NCBI RefSeq assembly: GCF_040687965.1
Contig: NZ_CP156087.1
Location: forward strand, 1 to 64,000
DNA: 64,000 bases
Reading direction: 5' to 3'
Origin: Methylocystis echinoides
Lineage (GTDB): Bacteria; Pseudomonadota; Alphaproteobacteria; Rhizobiales; Beijerinckiaceae
Shown here: in pieces, positions 1 through 9,190 of the stretch
Numbering within the stretch: the stretch's first letter is position 1
How the letters are laid out: each line of letters starts with the position of its first letter
Notes under the pieces: model-generated
The model's input: the letters and a program-made list of their open reading frames with translations, nothing else
Told to the model about the DNA's origin: nothing
Databases searched by the model: none
Made by a program: the position numbers and the translations under genes

Positions 1-1719
1 ATGTCTGAAACCCTAATTCCAACCGCCGCCGACGCGCGGCTCCTGCGCCACTTTGCAGGGGTTTCCTTGGGTTTCTGGACCGGCCCGACGCGCCGCAAGG
101 CGATCTTGCTCTTGGTGGGGCTCTTTGCGTGCCTGCTACTGAATCTCGCCCCCGCCATCGCGGTGAACCGATGGAACAAGTTCTTCTTCGACGCCCTGCA
201 GAACAAGGACCAGCGCCAGATCCTGCTCAGCATCAGCCTCATGCTCGCGCTGGCAGTCGCCTCTGCGTTGGCGAGCGTCACGCTTCTGCAGGCGCGCATG
301 CGCCTCCAGTTACGCTGGCGCGAATGGTTGACGCAGACGCTCGTGCGGCGCTGAATGGAACGCCGCCGCTTTTATCAACTCAGCGTCCTCCGGCTCGTCG
401 ATAATCCGGAAGCGCGGATCGCCGAGGATGGACGCGTTTCCATCGAGCTCTTCGTCGATTTCGCCACCGGCGTCACGAACGCTTTGCTCATGGCGGCCTC
501 CTTCGTCAACGTGCTGTGGTTCATCGGCGGCTCGCTGACACTCGGGCACGTGACGATCCCGGGCTATCTTGTGATCGCGGTCGTGATCTATTCCGCCTCG
601 ACATCTTTCGGCATGTTGCTTTTGGGCCGCCCGCTCGTTGCGTGCGTCGAGGCGAAAGCAGCTGCCGAGGCGGACTTTCGCTTTGAACTCTCGCACACGC
701 GAGAAAACGCCGAAACGATCGCGCTCATCGGCGGCGACGACGCCGAACGGGAGCGGCGCTGTGCGAGATTTGATCGGGTCGCATTGCGCTGGATAGCGGT
801 GATCGGGCGGCAAGCGCGCATGCTCTTCCTGTCGAGCGGCAACAACGTGCTCGCGCCCGTCATCCCGCTCATGCTCGGCGCGCCGAAATATCTCGCAGGC
901 GAAATGTCGCTCGGCGATCTCATGCAGGCGGCGGCAGCCTTCATACAGGTGCAATCTGCGCTCAACTGGCTGGCCGATAATTCGCTGCGCCTCGCGGACT
1001 GGTTCGCCTCGGCGCGGCGCGTCGCCGCCCTTGATCTCTTCTTCGAAAACCTCGACGAGATTGCAATCGGAGCCGAGGATAACATGATCGATCTCGCCTT
1101 CAGCGACGATGGCGCGTTGCATCTTTGCGGACTCTCCATCGCTCAGAATGATGGCAGGTTGATGCTCGCGGAAACTGATGCTGTGATTGGACGCGGCGAG
1201 AAGGTTCTCGTCAAGGGAGATTCTGGCGCCGGCAAGAGCACGTTGATCCGCGCGATTGCCGGTTTGTGGCCTTGGGGCAGCGGCCGCATTCTCCGTCCAA
1301 GGGATGCACGCATCGCTTTCATGCCACAGCAGCTATACATGCCGCGGGGCACGCTGCGCGGTGCGCTCGACTATCCCCACGACGACATCCCACCCGACCC
1401 TGCGCGTATCGAAAAGATCCTCTCCGCCTGTGGCTTGGCTCATCTCGTGTCGCGGCTGGACGAGGAGCAGAGCTGGTCCGATGTGCTCTCCGGCGGCGAG
1501 CAGCAGCAGCTTGGCTTCGCCCGGGTGCTGCTGAGACCGCCAGACATCATCATCATGGACGAGCCCGCATCGGCGCTCGACGACCTCAGCTAGACGCGGC
1601 TAATGGAACTGCTCAGCGAAGGGGCACCGGGCTCGACCATCATACACGCCGCGCGTCGCAATGTAGACAAGCATTTCTATCACCGCGAGATTCAGCTCAA
1701 GGCGAGACCCGCATCGTAA
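1..1719 (+). pseudogene. SbmA/BacA-type ABC transporter, two nonsense mutations
   Basis: One continuous reading frame encodes a fused membrane-plus-ATPase half transporter of the SbmA/BacA (ABC_membrane_2) type. It is broken by TGA at 352-354 and TAG at 1591-1593, and the natural stop is TAA at 1717-1719. Walker A (GDSGAGKST, near 1220), the signature LSGGEQQQLGFA (near 1490) and Walker B IIIMDEPASALD (near 1550) are all legible. Alignment with the intact paralogue at 15700-17505 shows the TGA at a conserved Trp (TGG) and the TAG where the paralogue has Gln, so each is explained by one transition. The rest of the frame is well preserved, suggesting recent inactivation. Family members export or import peptides or cobalamin-like cargo. 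The ATG lies at the window edge, so an upstream start cannot be excluded. Confidence 0.85.
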
Positions 1720-2111
1720 GCCCGACGAGCTATCGCGTGATAACGAACCATGCCAATATGCCGCTTTGCAGCCCTTCAGCTTCGTCGTCGTAGCCCCCGC
1801 TCAGAACGAGCCAATTACTCCGTAAACCTTGGCGGCTGACATAAATAGCGAGTCTGTAGCGGGGCTGGTATGGTAAGCCTTGGGCCCACGCCGATGCAGG
1901 ACCGAACCAAAGCTCATCGAACCGCTACCGAAGGGATGAGTTCACAAAAACCCAGTCGGCTCCACGACGAGGACACAAGTCACTCAGTCAGCCAACGCCT
2001 GCACGGAGCGACGATAGGAAACGCTCGCTCGCCTACTTGCGACGGAAATATACGCGAAAGGTATTCTGATCATGTCCCTGGAATGGAAATAGATGAAAAG
2101 CTGAACGCGTT

Positions 2112-2163
2112 TTGCTGCAATGCAATGCATTTCCTTGACTTTTTTGTGCGATGCACATAAACA
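2112..2163 (+). promoter_or_regulatory. Candidate phasin promoter with TGC-repeat operator
   Basis: TTGCTGCAATGCAATGCA at 2112-2129 is followed by TTGACT (2135-2140), a 17-base spacer and TAAACA (2158-2163). The -35 box is good and the -10 box is poor. TGC-rich repeats are the known type of target for the PHA regulator PhaR upstream of phasin genes, so this may be its operator. The site is inferred from position and composition only. The rest of 1720-2202 holds no gene I can recognise. Confidence 0.4.
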
Positions 2164-2202
2164 ATATGGCGCGTGCGCAACCCAGCCCTAGAAAGAATCC
2201 TT

Positions 2203-2631
2203 ATGTCAAAAGACTTCTCGGAGATAAAAGCGTTCAGCACCACCCCGTTCGAGGCATTTGCCGCGGCAACTGCCTCATCGACCAAGGGGCTTCACGCCAT
2301 TGCCGCCGAAATAATCGACTATTCAACGAAGTCATTTGAAAAGAGCCGAGTGCTTTTTGAAAGGCTGAACAACGTGAAGAAGATCGAGGAGGCGATGCAG
2401 CTCCAGTCGGACTTCGTCAAATCCGTCTATGAAGATTACATCACGCAAGCCACAAAGATCGGCGAAATATACGCTAGCCTCGCCAAGGAAGCTTTCAAGC
2501 CCATCAATGTTGCGCCGGCGGCGCAGCCATCAGCCGCCGCTCCGCCATTAGCCACCATTTCACCTTCGGGGGCTGCTTCGACGCCGAAATCGAAGGTTGC
2601 TGGGAGTCAAAACGGATTCAACGCGAGTTAG
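2203..2631 (+). CDS. Phasin family protein
   Basis: Encodes 142 residues of a phasin, an amphipathic helical protein that coats polyhydroxyalkanoate granules in the cytoplasm. The helical body covers about residues 10-110 and carries the typical phasin pattern: the segment around FAAATASSTKGLHAIAAEI, then SFEKSRVLFERLNNVK and a run ending in ASLAKEAFKP. An Ala/Pro-rich tail follows. ATG at 2203 was chosen over GTG at 2173 because GAAAGAA sits about 7 bases upstream of it. A TGC-repeat sequence and a sigma70-like promoter lie upstream and a strong terminator follows, so the gene looks monocistronic. No PHA synthase or depolymerase gene is visible nearby. Confidence 0.85.
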   Translation: MSKDFSEIKAFSTTPFEAFAAATASSTKGLHAIAAEIIDYSTKSFEKSRVLFERLNNVKKIEEAMQLQSDFVKSVYEDYITQATKIGEIYASLAKEAFKPINVAPAAQPSAAAPPLATISPSGAASTPKSKVAGSQNGFNAS

Positions 2632-2654
2632 CGCGGCGCTATCCGAGAAAAAAG

Positions 2655-2694
2655 AACACTCGATTTAGCGATTGGCCGATCGGGTGTTTTTTTT
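2655..2694 (+). terminator. Rho-independent terminator after phasin
   Basis: AACACTCGAT (2655-2664) pairs with ATCGGGTGTT (2679-2688) with one G-T pair. It is followed by an uninterrupted T run to 2694. It lies 24 bases after the phasin stop codon. Confidence 0.8.
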
Positions 2695-2722
2695 CAAGGT
2701 CGTCGCGCGGGCGACCGATGTC

Positions 2723-3802
2723 CTAGTGGATTGAGTCTAACGCTTGGTGCCCGCGTCTGACGGCGGCGATAATTTTGTCGGGGTCGGCGGTCCATGTGAA
2801 GGGCTTTGCCTCGCCGTTATGCTCCTCGAGGAAGCGGTTGATGGCTGCCTGAAGATCGGTGACCGAGTGGAAGGCGCCGCGCTTTAACCGCCTCTTTGTA
2901 AGCTTAGCGAAGAAGCCCTCGACGGCGTTGATCCAGGAGCAGGAAGTCGGCGTGAAGTGGAAGTTGAAGCGTTCATGGCGGGCAAGCCATTGGCGCACCT
3001 TGGGGTGCTTGTGGGCGGCGTAATTGTCCAGGATCACATGCACCACCTTTCCAGCAGGAACCTCGGCCTCGATGGTGTTGAGGAAGCGGATGAACTCTTG
3101 ATGCCGATGGCGCTGCATGTTGCGCCCTATCACTGTGCCGTTGATCACGTTGAGCGCGGCGAACAGCGTTGTGGTTCCATGGCGCTTGTAATCATGGGTC
3201 ATGGTCCCAGCGCGGCCCTTCTTGAGCGGCAGCCCGGGCTGGGTGCGGTCGAGCGCCTGGATCTGGCTCTTTTCGTCTACACTGAGCACGATGGCGTGCG
3301 CCGGCGGGTCGAGATAGAGCCCCACGATGTCGCGCAGCTTCGCTGTGAACTCGGGATCCTTCGAGAGCTTGAACATTCGGACGCGATGGGGTTGAAGCCC
3401 ATGCGCCCGCCAGATGCGCTGCACCGAGCTCACCGAGACGCCAACGGCCTTAGCCATCATCGCGCCCGTCCAATGGGTCGCTTCGAAAGGGGGCTCCTGT
3501 TGGGTCAGGGCGACGATGCGTTCCGCTATATCTTGCCCAAGGCGCGCGATACGGGAAGGGCGGGTCTTGTCCCGCAGAAGGCCCTCCACGCCTTCCTCCA
3601 TGAAACGCTCCTGCCAGCGCCAGATACAGGTCTTCGACTTGCCTGTCCGGCGCATGATCTCATTCGTGCCGACGCCGGCGGCGGACAGCAAGACGATCTC
3701 GGCTCGCCATGCGTGCTTTTGCGCAGCATTGCGGTCTTTGACGATGGTCTGGAGCCGCTTGCGATCAGCGGCCGAAGCTTTGATGGAAATTCCCGTGCGC
3801 AT
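2723..3802 (-). CDS. IS630 family transposase
   Basis: About 359 residues. The N-terminal half has helix-turn-helix features (AGVGTNEIMRRTGKSKTCIWRW), and the C-terminal half is a DDE catalytic domain. The three acidic residues are visible in LSVDEKSQ, HVILDNYAAHK and NAVEGFFAKL. The start is placed at the ATG before RTGISIKA because the upstream extension lies in the inverted repeat region and looks non-coding. The stop codon TAG at 2723-2725 lies outside the element: T and A come from the target TA and G from flanking DNA. It is distantly related to the transposase at 50581-51651. Confidence 0.9.
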   Translation of the reverse strand: MRTGISIKASAADRKRLQTIVKDRNAAQKHAWRAEIVLLSAAGVGTNEIMRRTGKSKTCIWRWQERFMEEGVEGLLRDKTRPSRIARLGQDIAERIVALTQQEPPFEATHWTGAMMAKAVGVSVSSVQRIWRAHGLQPHRVRMFKLSKDPEFTAKLRDIVGLYLDPPAHAIVLSVDEKSQIQALDRTQPGLPLKKGRAGTMTHDYKRHGTTTLFAALNVINGTVIGRNMQRHRHQEFIRFLNTIEAEVPAGKVVHVILDNYAAHKHPKVRQWLARHERFNFHFTPTSCSWINAVEGFFAKLTKRRLKRGAFHSVTDLQAAINRFLEEHNGEAKPFTWTADPDKIIAAVRRGHQALDSIH

Positions 3803-3871
3803 GCGCCAGACTCGCATGCTAAACAGAAATCGGGAATCCAAAACGGGACTCAAACGTCAGAGTTTATCCAC
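2726..3871 (-). mobile_element. IS630 family insertion sequence
   Basis: A 1146-base element bounded by imperfect inverted ends: GTGGATTGAGTCTAACG at the left, and at the right, read on the other strand, GTGGATAAACTCTGACG. It is flanked on both sides by the TA dinucleotide (2724-2725 and 3872-3873), the duplication typical of IS630/Tc1 transposition. It contains one transposase gene on the minus strand and looks intact. It lies between the phasin terminator and the GcrA-like gene and breaks no recognisable gene. Confidence 0.85.
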
Positions 3872-3917
3872 TAGCTACAATTTTAAGTCACCCATGAGTG
3901 AGGGCTTCGGAGTCGAA

Positions 3918-4226
3918 ATGGCCAAAACAAAAAGTGCGATCAATCGACCCCATGGCGAACTGTTCCAGACACGCCAGGAGCGCAGCAACAGCTGGAAGCC
4001 GCTACTGGGGTCAAGTCCTGTCATGTTCATGGCGCTTCGCGCCGGCATGTGCCGCTGGCCAATCGGTGACCAACATGATTTCAAGAGGTTTCGGTTTTGC
4101 GGGTGTGCTTGTTCGTTGGAGACAAATTATTGCGAGACGCACAAGAAGCTGGCATCCGCTCCGAACCGGCCCAAGAGCATTCCTGTTGCTGGAAATTCAT
4201 TGATGTCTACAATCAAAACTGCGTGA
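3918..4226 (+). CDS. Small GcrA-like protein
   Basis: Encodes 102 residues. The central segment, with CRWPIGDQ then FRFCGCAC, a spacer and NYCETHKKLA, matches the C-terminal cysteine/histidine pattern of GcrA, the alphaproteobacterial cell-cycle regulator that works with sigma70 at methylated promoters. The N-terminal helix-turn-helix of a full GcrA (about 170 residues) is absent; the first 45 residues are basic and unrelated to what I recall of that domain. GGAG at 3909-3912 supports ATG 3918. The gene starts 47 bases after the IS630 element, so it may be a remnant or an orphan C-terminal domain protein. The match is from motif memory and is moderately sure. Confidence 0.6.
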   Translation: MAKTKSAINRPHGELFQTRQERSNSWKPLLGSSPVMFMALRAGMCRWPIGDQHDFKRFRFCGCACSLETNYCETHKKLASAPNRPKSIPVAGNSLMSTIKTA

Positions 4227-4449
4227 AGTCCGCTTCGTCCTCCTGACCGCAGACTCCCTACCGCAAGGGCGGGTTAAACATCCAACTATCGACAAGGCTT
4301 CCCAACGGCAGAAGGCTTATTTTTACTGACATCCCTGAAGCGGGTCCGCGACCTCGGCAGCTCAGATCTGCAACAACAAGGATGCGCTCTATCCGTCCGC
4401 TGGTCCCCGGAGCCTATCAATCCCCTGTCGCCCTTCGGCGACTAGAATT

Positions 4450-4755
4450 GCGCTTGACTGGGTCGGCACCGCCCGCGGCCGCGCCGGCTTCCCGGTCACG
4501 CTTACCCTTCTCCTCCTACGGCGAAGGCGGCTTCGTCTATGGCGGCGTGTCGGGTGGGTATTCGAACTTTTCCAACACTCGCACCGGCTGGACCGCTAGC
4601 GGCGGCGTCGAGCGGATGTTCATGCGGAGCTGGTCGGCTAAGGCCGGGTACCTTTACAGGATTTTGCCAGCAGCGGTCAGACCGGCCCCTTTGGCCTCCA
4701 CACCGGCTATCATCGCCATCCGCGGTTCAACATCGGGCGCGCTGCCTCGCTTATG
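4450..4755 (+). pseudogene. Omp25/Omp31-like outer membrane beta-barrel remnant
   Basis: Three successive pieces of one porin-like barrel are readable in two frames: LDWVGTARGRAGFPV (from 4453), then YGEGGFVYGGVSGGYSNF and GWTASGGVERMF up to KAGYLY (about 4520-4655), then back to the first frame from 4660. These are the closing strands of the small 'outer membrane immunogenic protein' family. The N-terminal half and signal peptide are missing and at least two frameshifts are present. The remnant is non-functional. Confidence 0.6.
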
Positions 4756-4759
4756 AGAA

Positions 4760-5454
4760 AGCGCCGTATCGGCACTGACCGCTTTCTGAATGTGCATGGG
4801 CAACAAAGAGCCCGCCAAATGGGTATTTGGCGGGCTGAGAAAGAGCGATGACGCGCGCTTCTTGGTCGCGCGGCGACGTCTGCATTACCAAGCAAGGGTG
4901 TCTGATAAAAGACGCGCAAGCGGCCCGCCGCCAGCCAACGACGACGAGCCGCTCCCGCCGTCCCTTTCCTTGACACGAAAGTCGCGACGACCAAAGCCGT
5001 CGGCGGGCTGTGATGCTGATGCAGCACCGGCGGCCCTAGGGCTGATGGAGCGATGTGAGATACCCCGGGGGGCAAATAGGCCGCCCCGACTGCGGCGGCG
5101 AGAGGGGGGTAGCCAAATGGGGCGAAAAGGCGGCTCGGCTTCGAGGTTTGCTGACGCTGACGCCGAGCCGCCATGCACGAACGCCTTGCTGAAACGGGGG
5201 AGTTCTGACACGCTGCGATGAACCATGACCGTGAAGCCACAGTCGCGCAGCGAACAGTTGCGTCAATGTGAATGGCAAGAAGTTTTTGACGCCCTCGCCG
5301 CTCTGGTCGAAAGTGACGCATGCAAGGAAATACCCCTGTCAGCGCGCCGTGCAACGCGGACCGGCTCATCGACAGCACCTATTGTGATAGCTGCCGGTCA
5401 AGCCTATCCGGGTGTCGGCGTGCACGAACACGTCAATCGACCCGCAGAGATCGA
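4760..5454. other. Intergenic stretch without recognisable gene
   Basis: Several overlapping open frames occur on both strands, but none shows a recognisable domain, a good ribosome site or a biased codon pattern. The stretch holds the hairpin at 4809-4836. The part from about 5370 may be degraded upstream sequence of the VIT-family relic. Confidence 0.5.
4809..4836. terminator. Perfect 12-bp hairpin, possible terminator
   Basis: AGCCCGCCAAAT, loop GGGT, ATTTGGCGGGCT: a perfect GC-rich stem. There is no long T run on either side, only CTCTTTGTTG on the minus strand. It could terminate weakly or be a remnant of the terminator of the decayed porin gene. Confidence 0.5.
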
Positions 5455-5842
<388 letters not shown>

Positions 5843-6220
5843 AGCATTGAGACTACGGAAGGGGTCTTCTAAGCGGCAGGCCAGGATTGAGGCTGGCTTG
5901 CCACTTCTTCCATGGTTCGCCCAGGCGGCCGAACGATCATGGATTTTCCTTTCCCGCGTTGGTTTCCCGTGTCTCGACGGAAACGGTCATGTCCAAGGCA
6001 TCCGTTGCAGCGCCCTCGAACGTGCCCGATAGTGTAGCGCTTGACGCGGCTCGCGCGCGACAGCGACGCGGATCAGGTTTTTGTTGCCGACAATGCCATT
6101 GGTGGGATCGAACTCAACCCATCCCGCACCGGGCAAGTAAACTTGGCACCAGGCGTGCGTATTCCCGCCGCCCTGGAAGTCGTCGGTCGCCTCGTTCGGG
6201 ATATGAAGATAGCCAGAAAC

Positions 6221-7439
6221 CATCGTACTAGACGCGGTTGAATAAGGCGTTGAGACGATTCAGAAAAGCGATTCTTTGTCGGCAAACGAAGGATCGCCTT
6301 GATGCAGAATACTTTCTCAAACGCCTTATCCGCAGCGATATCCAAACACATGCCGCTGTCCGCGACAAGGCGCGAGACGCTGGCGTGGCTGACATTGCTG
6401 ATTATGCGGCAGGGGACGATCTGCTTGTGGCGGCTGGCCGCGAATGTCGCGACGGCGGCGACAACGGACTCGGTGCGGCGACGGTTCTATCGGTTTTTCC
6501 AACACGTCGAGCTGGACGGCGCTATGACGGCACGGGTGGTTGTCGAACTGCTGGGGATGCGCGGCAAGCCATGGGTTCTGGCGATGGATCGAACCAACTG
6601 GGAGTTCGGCAAGACCACGATCAACATTCTGATGATCTCGGTGATTTGGAACGGCATGGGCGTCCCGTTAATCTGGACGCTGCTGCCGTCGGCGGGGAAC
6701 TCCGCCACGCAAGCGCGAACGGACCTGCTCGATCGTTTGAGAGCCGCCATTCCGGATCTGAAAATTGCTTCGCTGATGGGCGACCGAGAGTTCATCGGCG
6801 ACGCCTGGATGGCTTATCTGCACGCCAAGAAAATCCCCTTCGTTCTGCGGCTTCGCGAGAACCAGCATGTCGTGCGCGAGGGCTACGCCACATGGACGAT
6901 CGCCGACATCGCGCGGCGTCTGAACAAGGGAGAGAAAATGATCCTCAAAGGTCGGTGTCGGCTCGGGCAAAACGTCGGCCCTCGCTCGCCGCTGGTGCGG
7001 CTCGTCGTGATGCGCTTGCCAACGAACGAGGTTCTGGCGCTGGCGTGTTCCCGCAGACCGCGTCAGGCGTTCGCCGCCTATCGCCAAAGGTGGACGATCG
7101 AAACCCTGTTCGCAAATCTCAAAACCAAGGGCTTCAATCTGGAGGACACGCGCATCACCAATCCCGGCAAGCTGTCGACCCTGTTGGCCGTGCTGGCGCT
7201 GACCGTGACGCTGTGCGTCAAGACCGGCGTGGCGGCGGCGCGACTTCGTCCGATCCCAATCAAAAAGCATGGGCGCCGGGCATGGTCGCTGTTCGCCCTC
7301 GGCGTCGCGACGTTACGAAAAATCGCCGCCACAGCAAATCCTCCTCAAATAATTGTCTTCCTCCGACAGCTCGTATCCCCGAAACTTCCTGTTAACCAAT
7401 TGAAATCAATGCGTGGTTAAAGGAGAGTCGAGTACGATG
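6221..7439 (+). mobile_element. IS4 family insertion sequence
   Basis: A 1219-base element with inverted ends CATCGTACTAGAC and, read from the other end, CATCGTACTCGAC. It is bounded by a 9-base direct duplication GCCAGAAAC at 6212-6220 and 7440-7448. One transposase gene lies on the plus strand. It is inserted in the minus-strand transglutaminase gene. The intact duplication argues for simple, fairly recent insertion. Confidence 0.9.
6302..7420 (+). CDS. IS4 family transposase
   Basis: About 372 residues of a DDE transposase. Catalytic acidic residues are in VLAMDRTNW and ASLMGDREF. The C-terminal YREK signature of IS4 elements is seen as YRQRWTIETLFANLKTKG. ATG 6302 has AAGGA at 6289-6293, so it is preferred over the TTG three bases earlier. 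The frame is uninterrupted and the element keeps both ends and its target duplication, so it may still be active. Confidence 0.9.
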   Translation: MQNTFSNALSAAISKHMPLSATRRETLAWLTLLIMRQGTICLWRLAANVATAATTDSVRRRFYRFFQHVELDGAMTARVVVELLGMRGKPWVLAMDRTNWEFGKTTINILMISVIWNGMGVPLIWTLLPSAGNSATQARTDLLDRLRAAIPDLKIASLMGDREFIGDAWMAYLHAKKIPFVLRLRENQHVVREGYATWTIADIARRLNKGEKMILKGRCRLGQNVGPRSPLVRLVVMRLPTNEVLALACSRRPRQAFAAYRQRWTIETLFANLKTKGFNLEDTRITNPGKLSTLLAVLALTVTLCVKTGVAAARLRPIPIKKHGRRAWSLFALGVATLRKIAATANPPQIIVFLRQLVSPKLPVNQLKSMRG

Positions 7440-8053
7440 GCCAGAAACAAAGCGTGCAGCCAGTCCCAGCGCACGGACGGCTTCCATCATTAACATGGCG
7501 AAGTCGCGACAACTCCCACGCCCCGTCAACAGGGTGAGTTTAGGATCCTGCGTCCCGCGCTCCAGCCGCGATTTATAGACGAAGCTTTCCTTTATGGCGG
7601 TCGTCAGCGTCAGCAGCAGTTCGCCCGTCTCCGTTGGGCGCCCCTGGCGCAGGAACCGTCGCACCCATCCGTCGATGAGATGATCGGTGTCGAGATACTG
7701 CCGCTCGATCAATCGGCTGAGATCTGGCATGTCCTCTGCGCCATAGGCAAAGGGGTATGTCCGTGCATAGGACTCCAGCAGGAATTCCGGTCCATGGGTC
7801 GGTTCATGATCGAGCACGATTTTGGTGTCGAACACGAGTTCGTCGGCTTCATCGGTAAAGCTGGCGACCTCAATGCAATTGCCAAACGTATCGTGGAGCC
7901 ATCGGACATCCTTGGGTCGAGGAAGGATGTCAAGCTGGAAGTCGATCAGGCGCTGATCGAAGCTGTCGCGGGGCCGGCACATCAATCGGTGGTCGCCGAA
8001 GCGCACCGGAGCCTTGTAGGTGTAACGTGTGATGTGGCGGACGGACAGGAGCG

Positions 8054-8872
8054 TCATGAGCGTTCGGGGGCGGAGCGTTTGATGGGCACGCTGGCTGCCG
8101 CCAACGTTTGATACGCTTCCGGCAACAAACGCGCGAGTCTTGCGCCCCACATTCGCTGCCCGATGTCATCAGCGATCAGATCCTGGCGGATCTCGATCTC
8201 GACGTGGAGCAGGTCGCGTCGCTCGCCGTGCACCGGGATCGTGTAATCCATCGCATCGGTCACGCTGTACGGCTCATTGTCGCCGACGAGGATCCCCTCT
8301 TCGCGGTTAAGGAGCGCCATGAGAACACGGGCAAAACGCGGATCGCGATTGTAGAGCATACTGCATTGCCAGGGCCGCGCCACGCCCATATAAACCGGTG
8401 TGAAGCTATGCATGGCGATCAAGACCGCTGGTCGGCCCGCTCGCCGCCTCCGGTCGAGCTCAATTGAGATCCGATCATGGTAGGGTTGGAAGATCTCGTG
8501 CAAACGTGCGGCCCTCCAAGCCTCGCTCAAGTTTATGTTTCCCGGTATCGAGGTCAGCTCGCTGGTTTCCGGAATCGACGTCTCCGACCCGGGCGGGCGA
8601 TTGCAGTCGATAACCAAGCGGGAATAGTTCTGCTGCACCAGAGTGGCGTCGAGCGCGTCCGCCACGAGGCGAGAAACCGCCGCGATACCAATGTCCCACG
8701 CGATGTGGCGTTCGCATTCGGTTTCGCAAATGCCCAGTCCGTCGAGCGAGCGGGGTATGGCATTGCCCGCGTGATCCACCACAATCAGGAACGGCGACCG
8801 GCCGTCAGCGTTATGAACTGTGATCGGCGCCGACTCGTCGGTCGCCAAAAGGCGGTATGTCGTTTCGTTCAT
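8054..8872 (-). CDS. N-formylglutamate amidohydrolase family protein
   Basis: About 272 residues of the FGase/HutG-like family, metal-dependent hydrolases that release formate from N-formylglutamate or act on related amides in the cytoplasm. Family landmarks are FLIVVDHAGNAIPRSL near the N-terminus, RLVIDCNRPP, AVLIAMHSFTPVY, and HGERRDLLHVEIEIRQDLI near the C-terminus, including the conserved His and Glu positions. An ATG at 8872 with AGAGAG upstream is preferred over GTG at 8878. The stop overlaps the start of the transglutaminase gene. In alphaproteobacteria, proteins of this subfamily often sit beside transglutaminase-like proteases, so the pair may have acted on amide bonds together. Confidence 0.8.
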   Translation of the reverse strand: MNETTYRLLATDESAPITVHNADGRSPFLIVVDHAGNAIPRSLDGLGICETECERHIAWDIGIAAVSRLVADALDATLVQQNYSRLVIDCNRPPGSETSIPETSELTSIPGNINLSEAWRAARLHEIFQPYHDRISIELDRRRRAGRPAVLIAMHSFTPVYMGVARPWQCSMLYNRDPRFARVLMALLNREEGILVGDNEPYSVTDAMDYTIPVHGERRDLLHVEIEIRQDLIADDIGQRMWGARLARLLPEAYQTLAAASVPIKRSAPERS

Positions 8873-9190
8873 CGCCACTCTCTCTTGTTGAAAGAGCGGC
8901 GGCTAAGATCGACGCCAGTGTCACCTCTGGCAGGGAAGTTGCTTTCCCTCAAAGCTTTATTATCATGGGGACACAATGCCGAAACCCGCTTCAAGACGCC
9001 ACAAGGCGATACTATACGCATTCTGCTCAGTCCGCGCTACGATGACGACCGGAATCTCCCTGAACCGGACTTGGCATATCGCCCCCGCTTAGCGAAATCG
9101 CTAGACATCTGGCAATCAAGTCGCGAGCCTCCATGTTTTTTCTGCAAACGCCCGGCAAGGCTCGAATTGGTCGGGTCAGAGAGGATATCG
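8873..9190. other. Divergent intergenic region
   Basis: A spacer of 318 bases between two genes transcribed away from each other, where promoters of both must lie. I could not identify convincing boxes. A ribosome site, AGAGAGGA, is present just before the start at 9191. Confidence 0.5.

Larger units (their letters stand above)
5937..8057 (-). pseudogene. Transglutaminase-like gene interrupted by IS4 element
   Basis: The N-terminal part (8057 down to 7449) begins MTLLSVRHITRYTY and runs through GRGSCRDFAMLMMEAVRALG, the catalytic Cys region, to ARFVSG. The C-terminal part resumes beyond the IS with VSGYLHIP and GGNTHAWCQVYLPGAGWVEF, which carries the catalytic His and the Asp region (DPTNG). 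A separate frameshift near 6035 moves the last 30 residues into another frame ending at TGA 5937-5939. The family has an N-terminal beta domain plus a transglutaminase/protease core. The start ATG overlaps the upstream amidohydrolase stop (ATGA), so the two were one operon. Both the insertion and the frameshift inactivate the gene. Confidence 0.85.

Noticed and set aside
352-354. In-frame TGA as a possible selenocysteine codon
   Set aside because: The intact paralogue has Trp at this site, a second stop (TAG) is present downstream, and no SECIS-like hairpin was seen after the TGA.
2957-3874. 305-codon open frame opposite the IS630 transposase
   Set aside because: Antisense shadow of a clear DDE transposase, without recognisable protein features.
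8477-9190. Long upstream extension of the transglutaminase-like frame
   Set aside because: It runs antisense through the amidohydrolase gene. ATG 9191 has a ribosome site and matches the family N-terminus.
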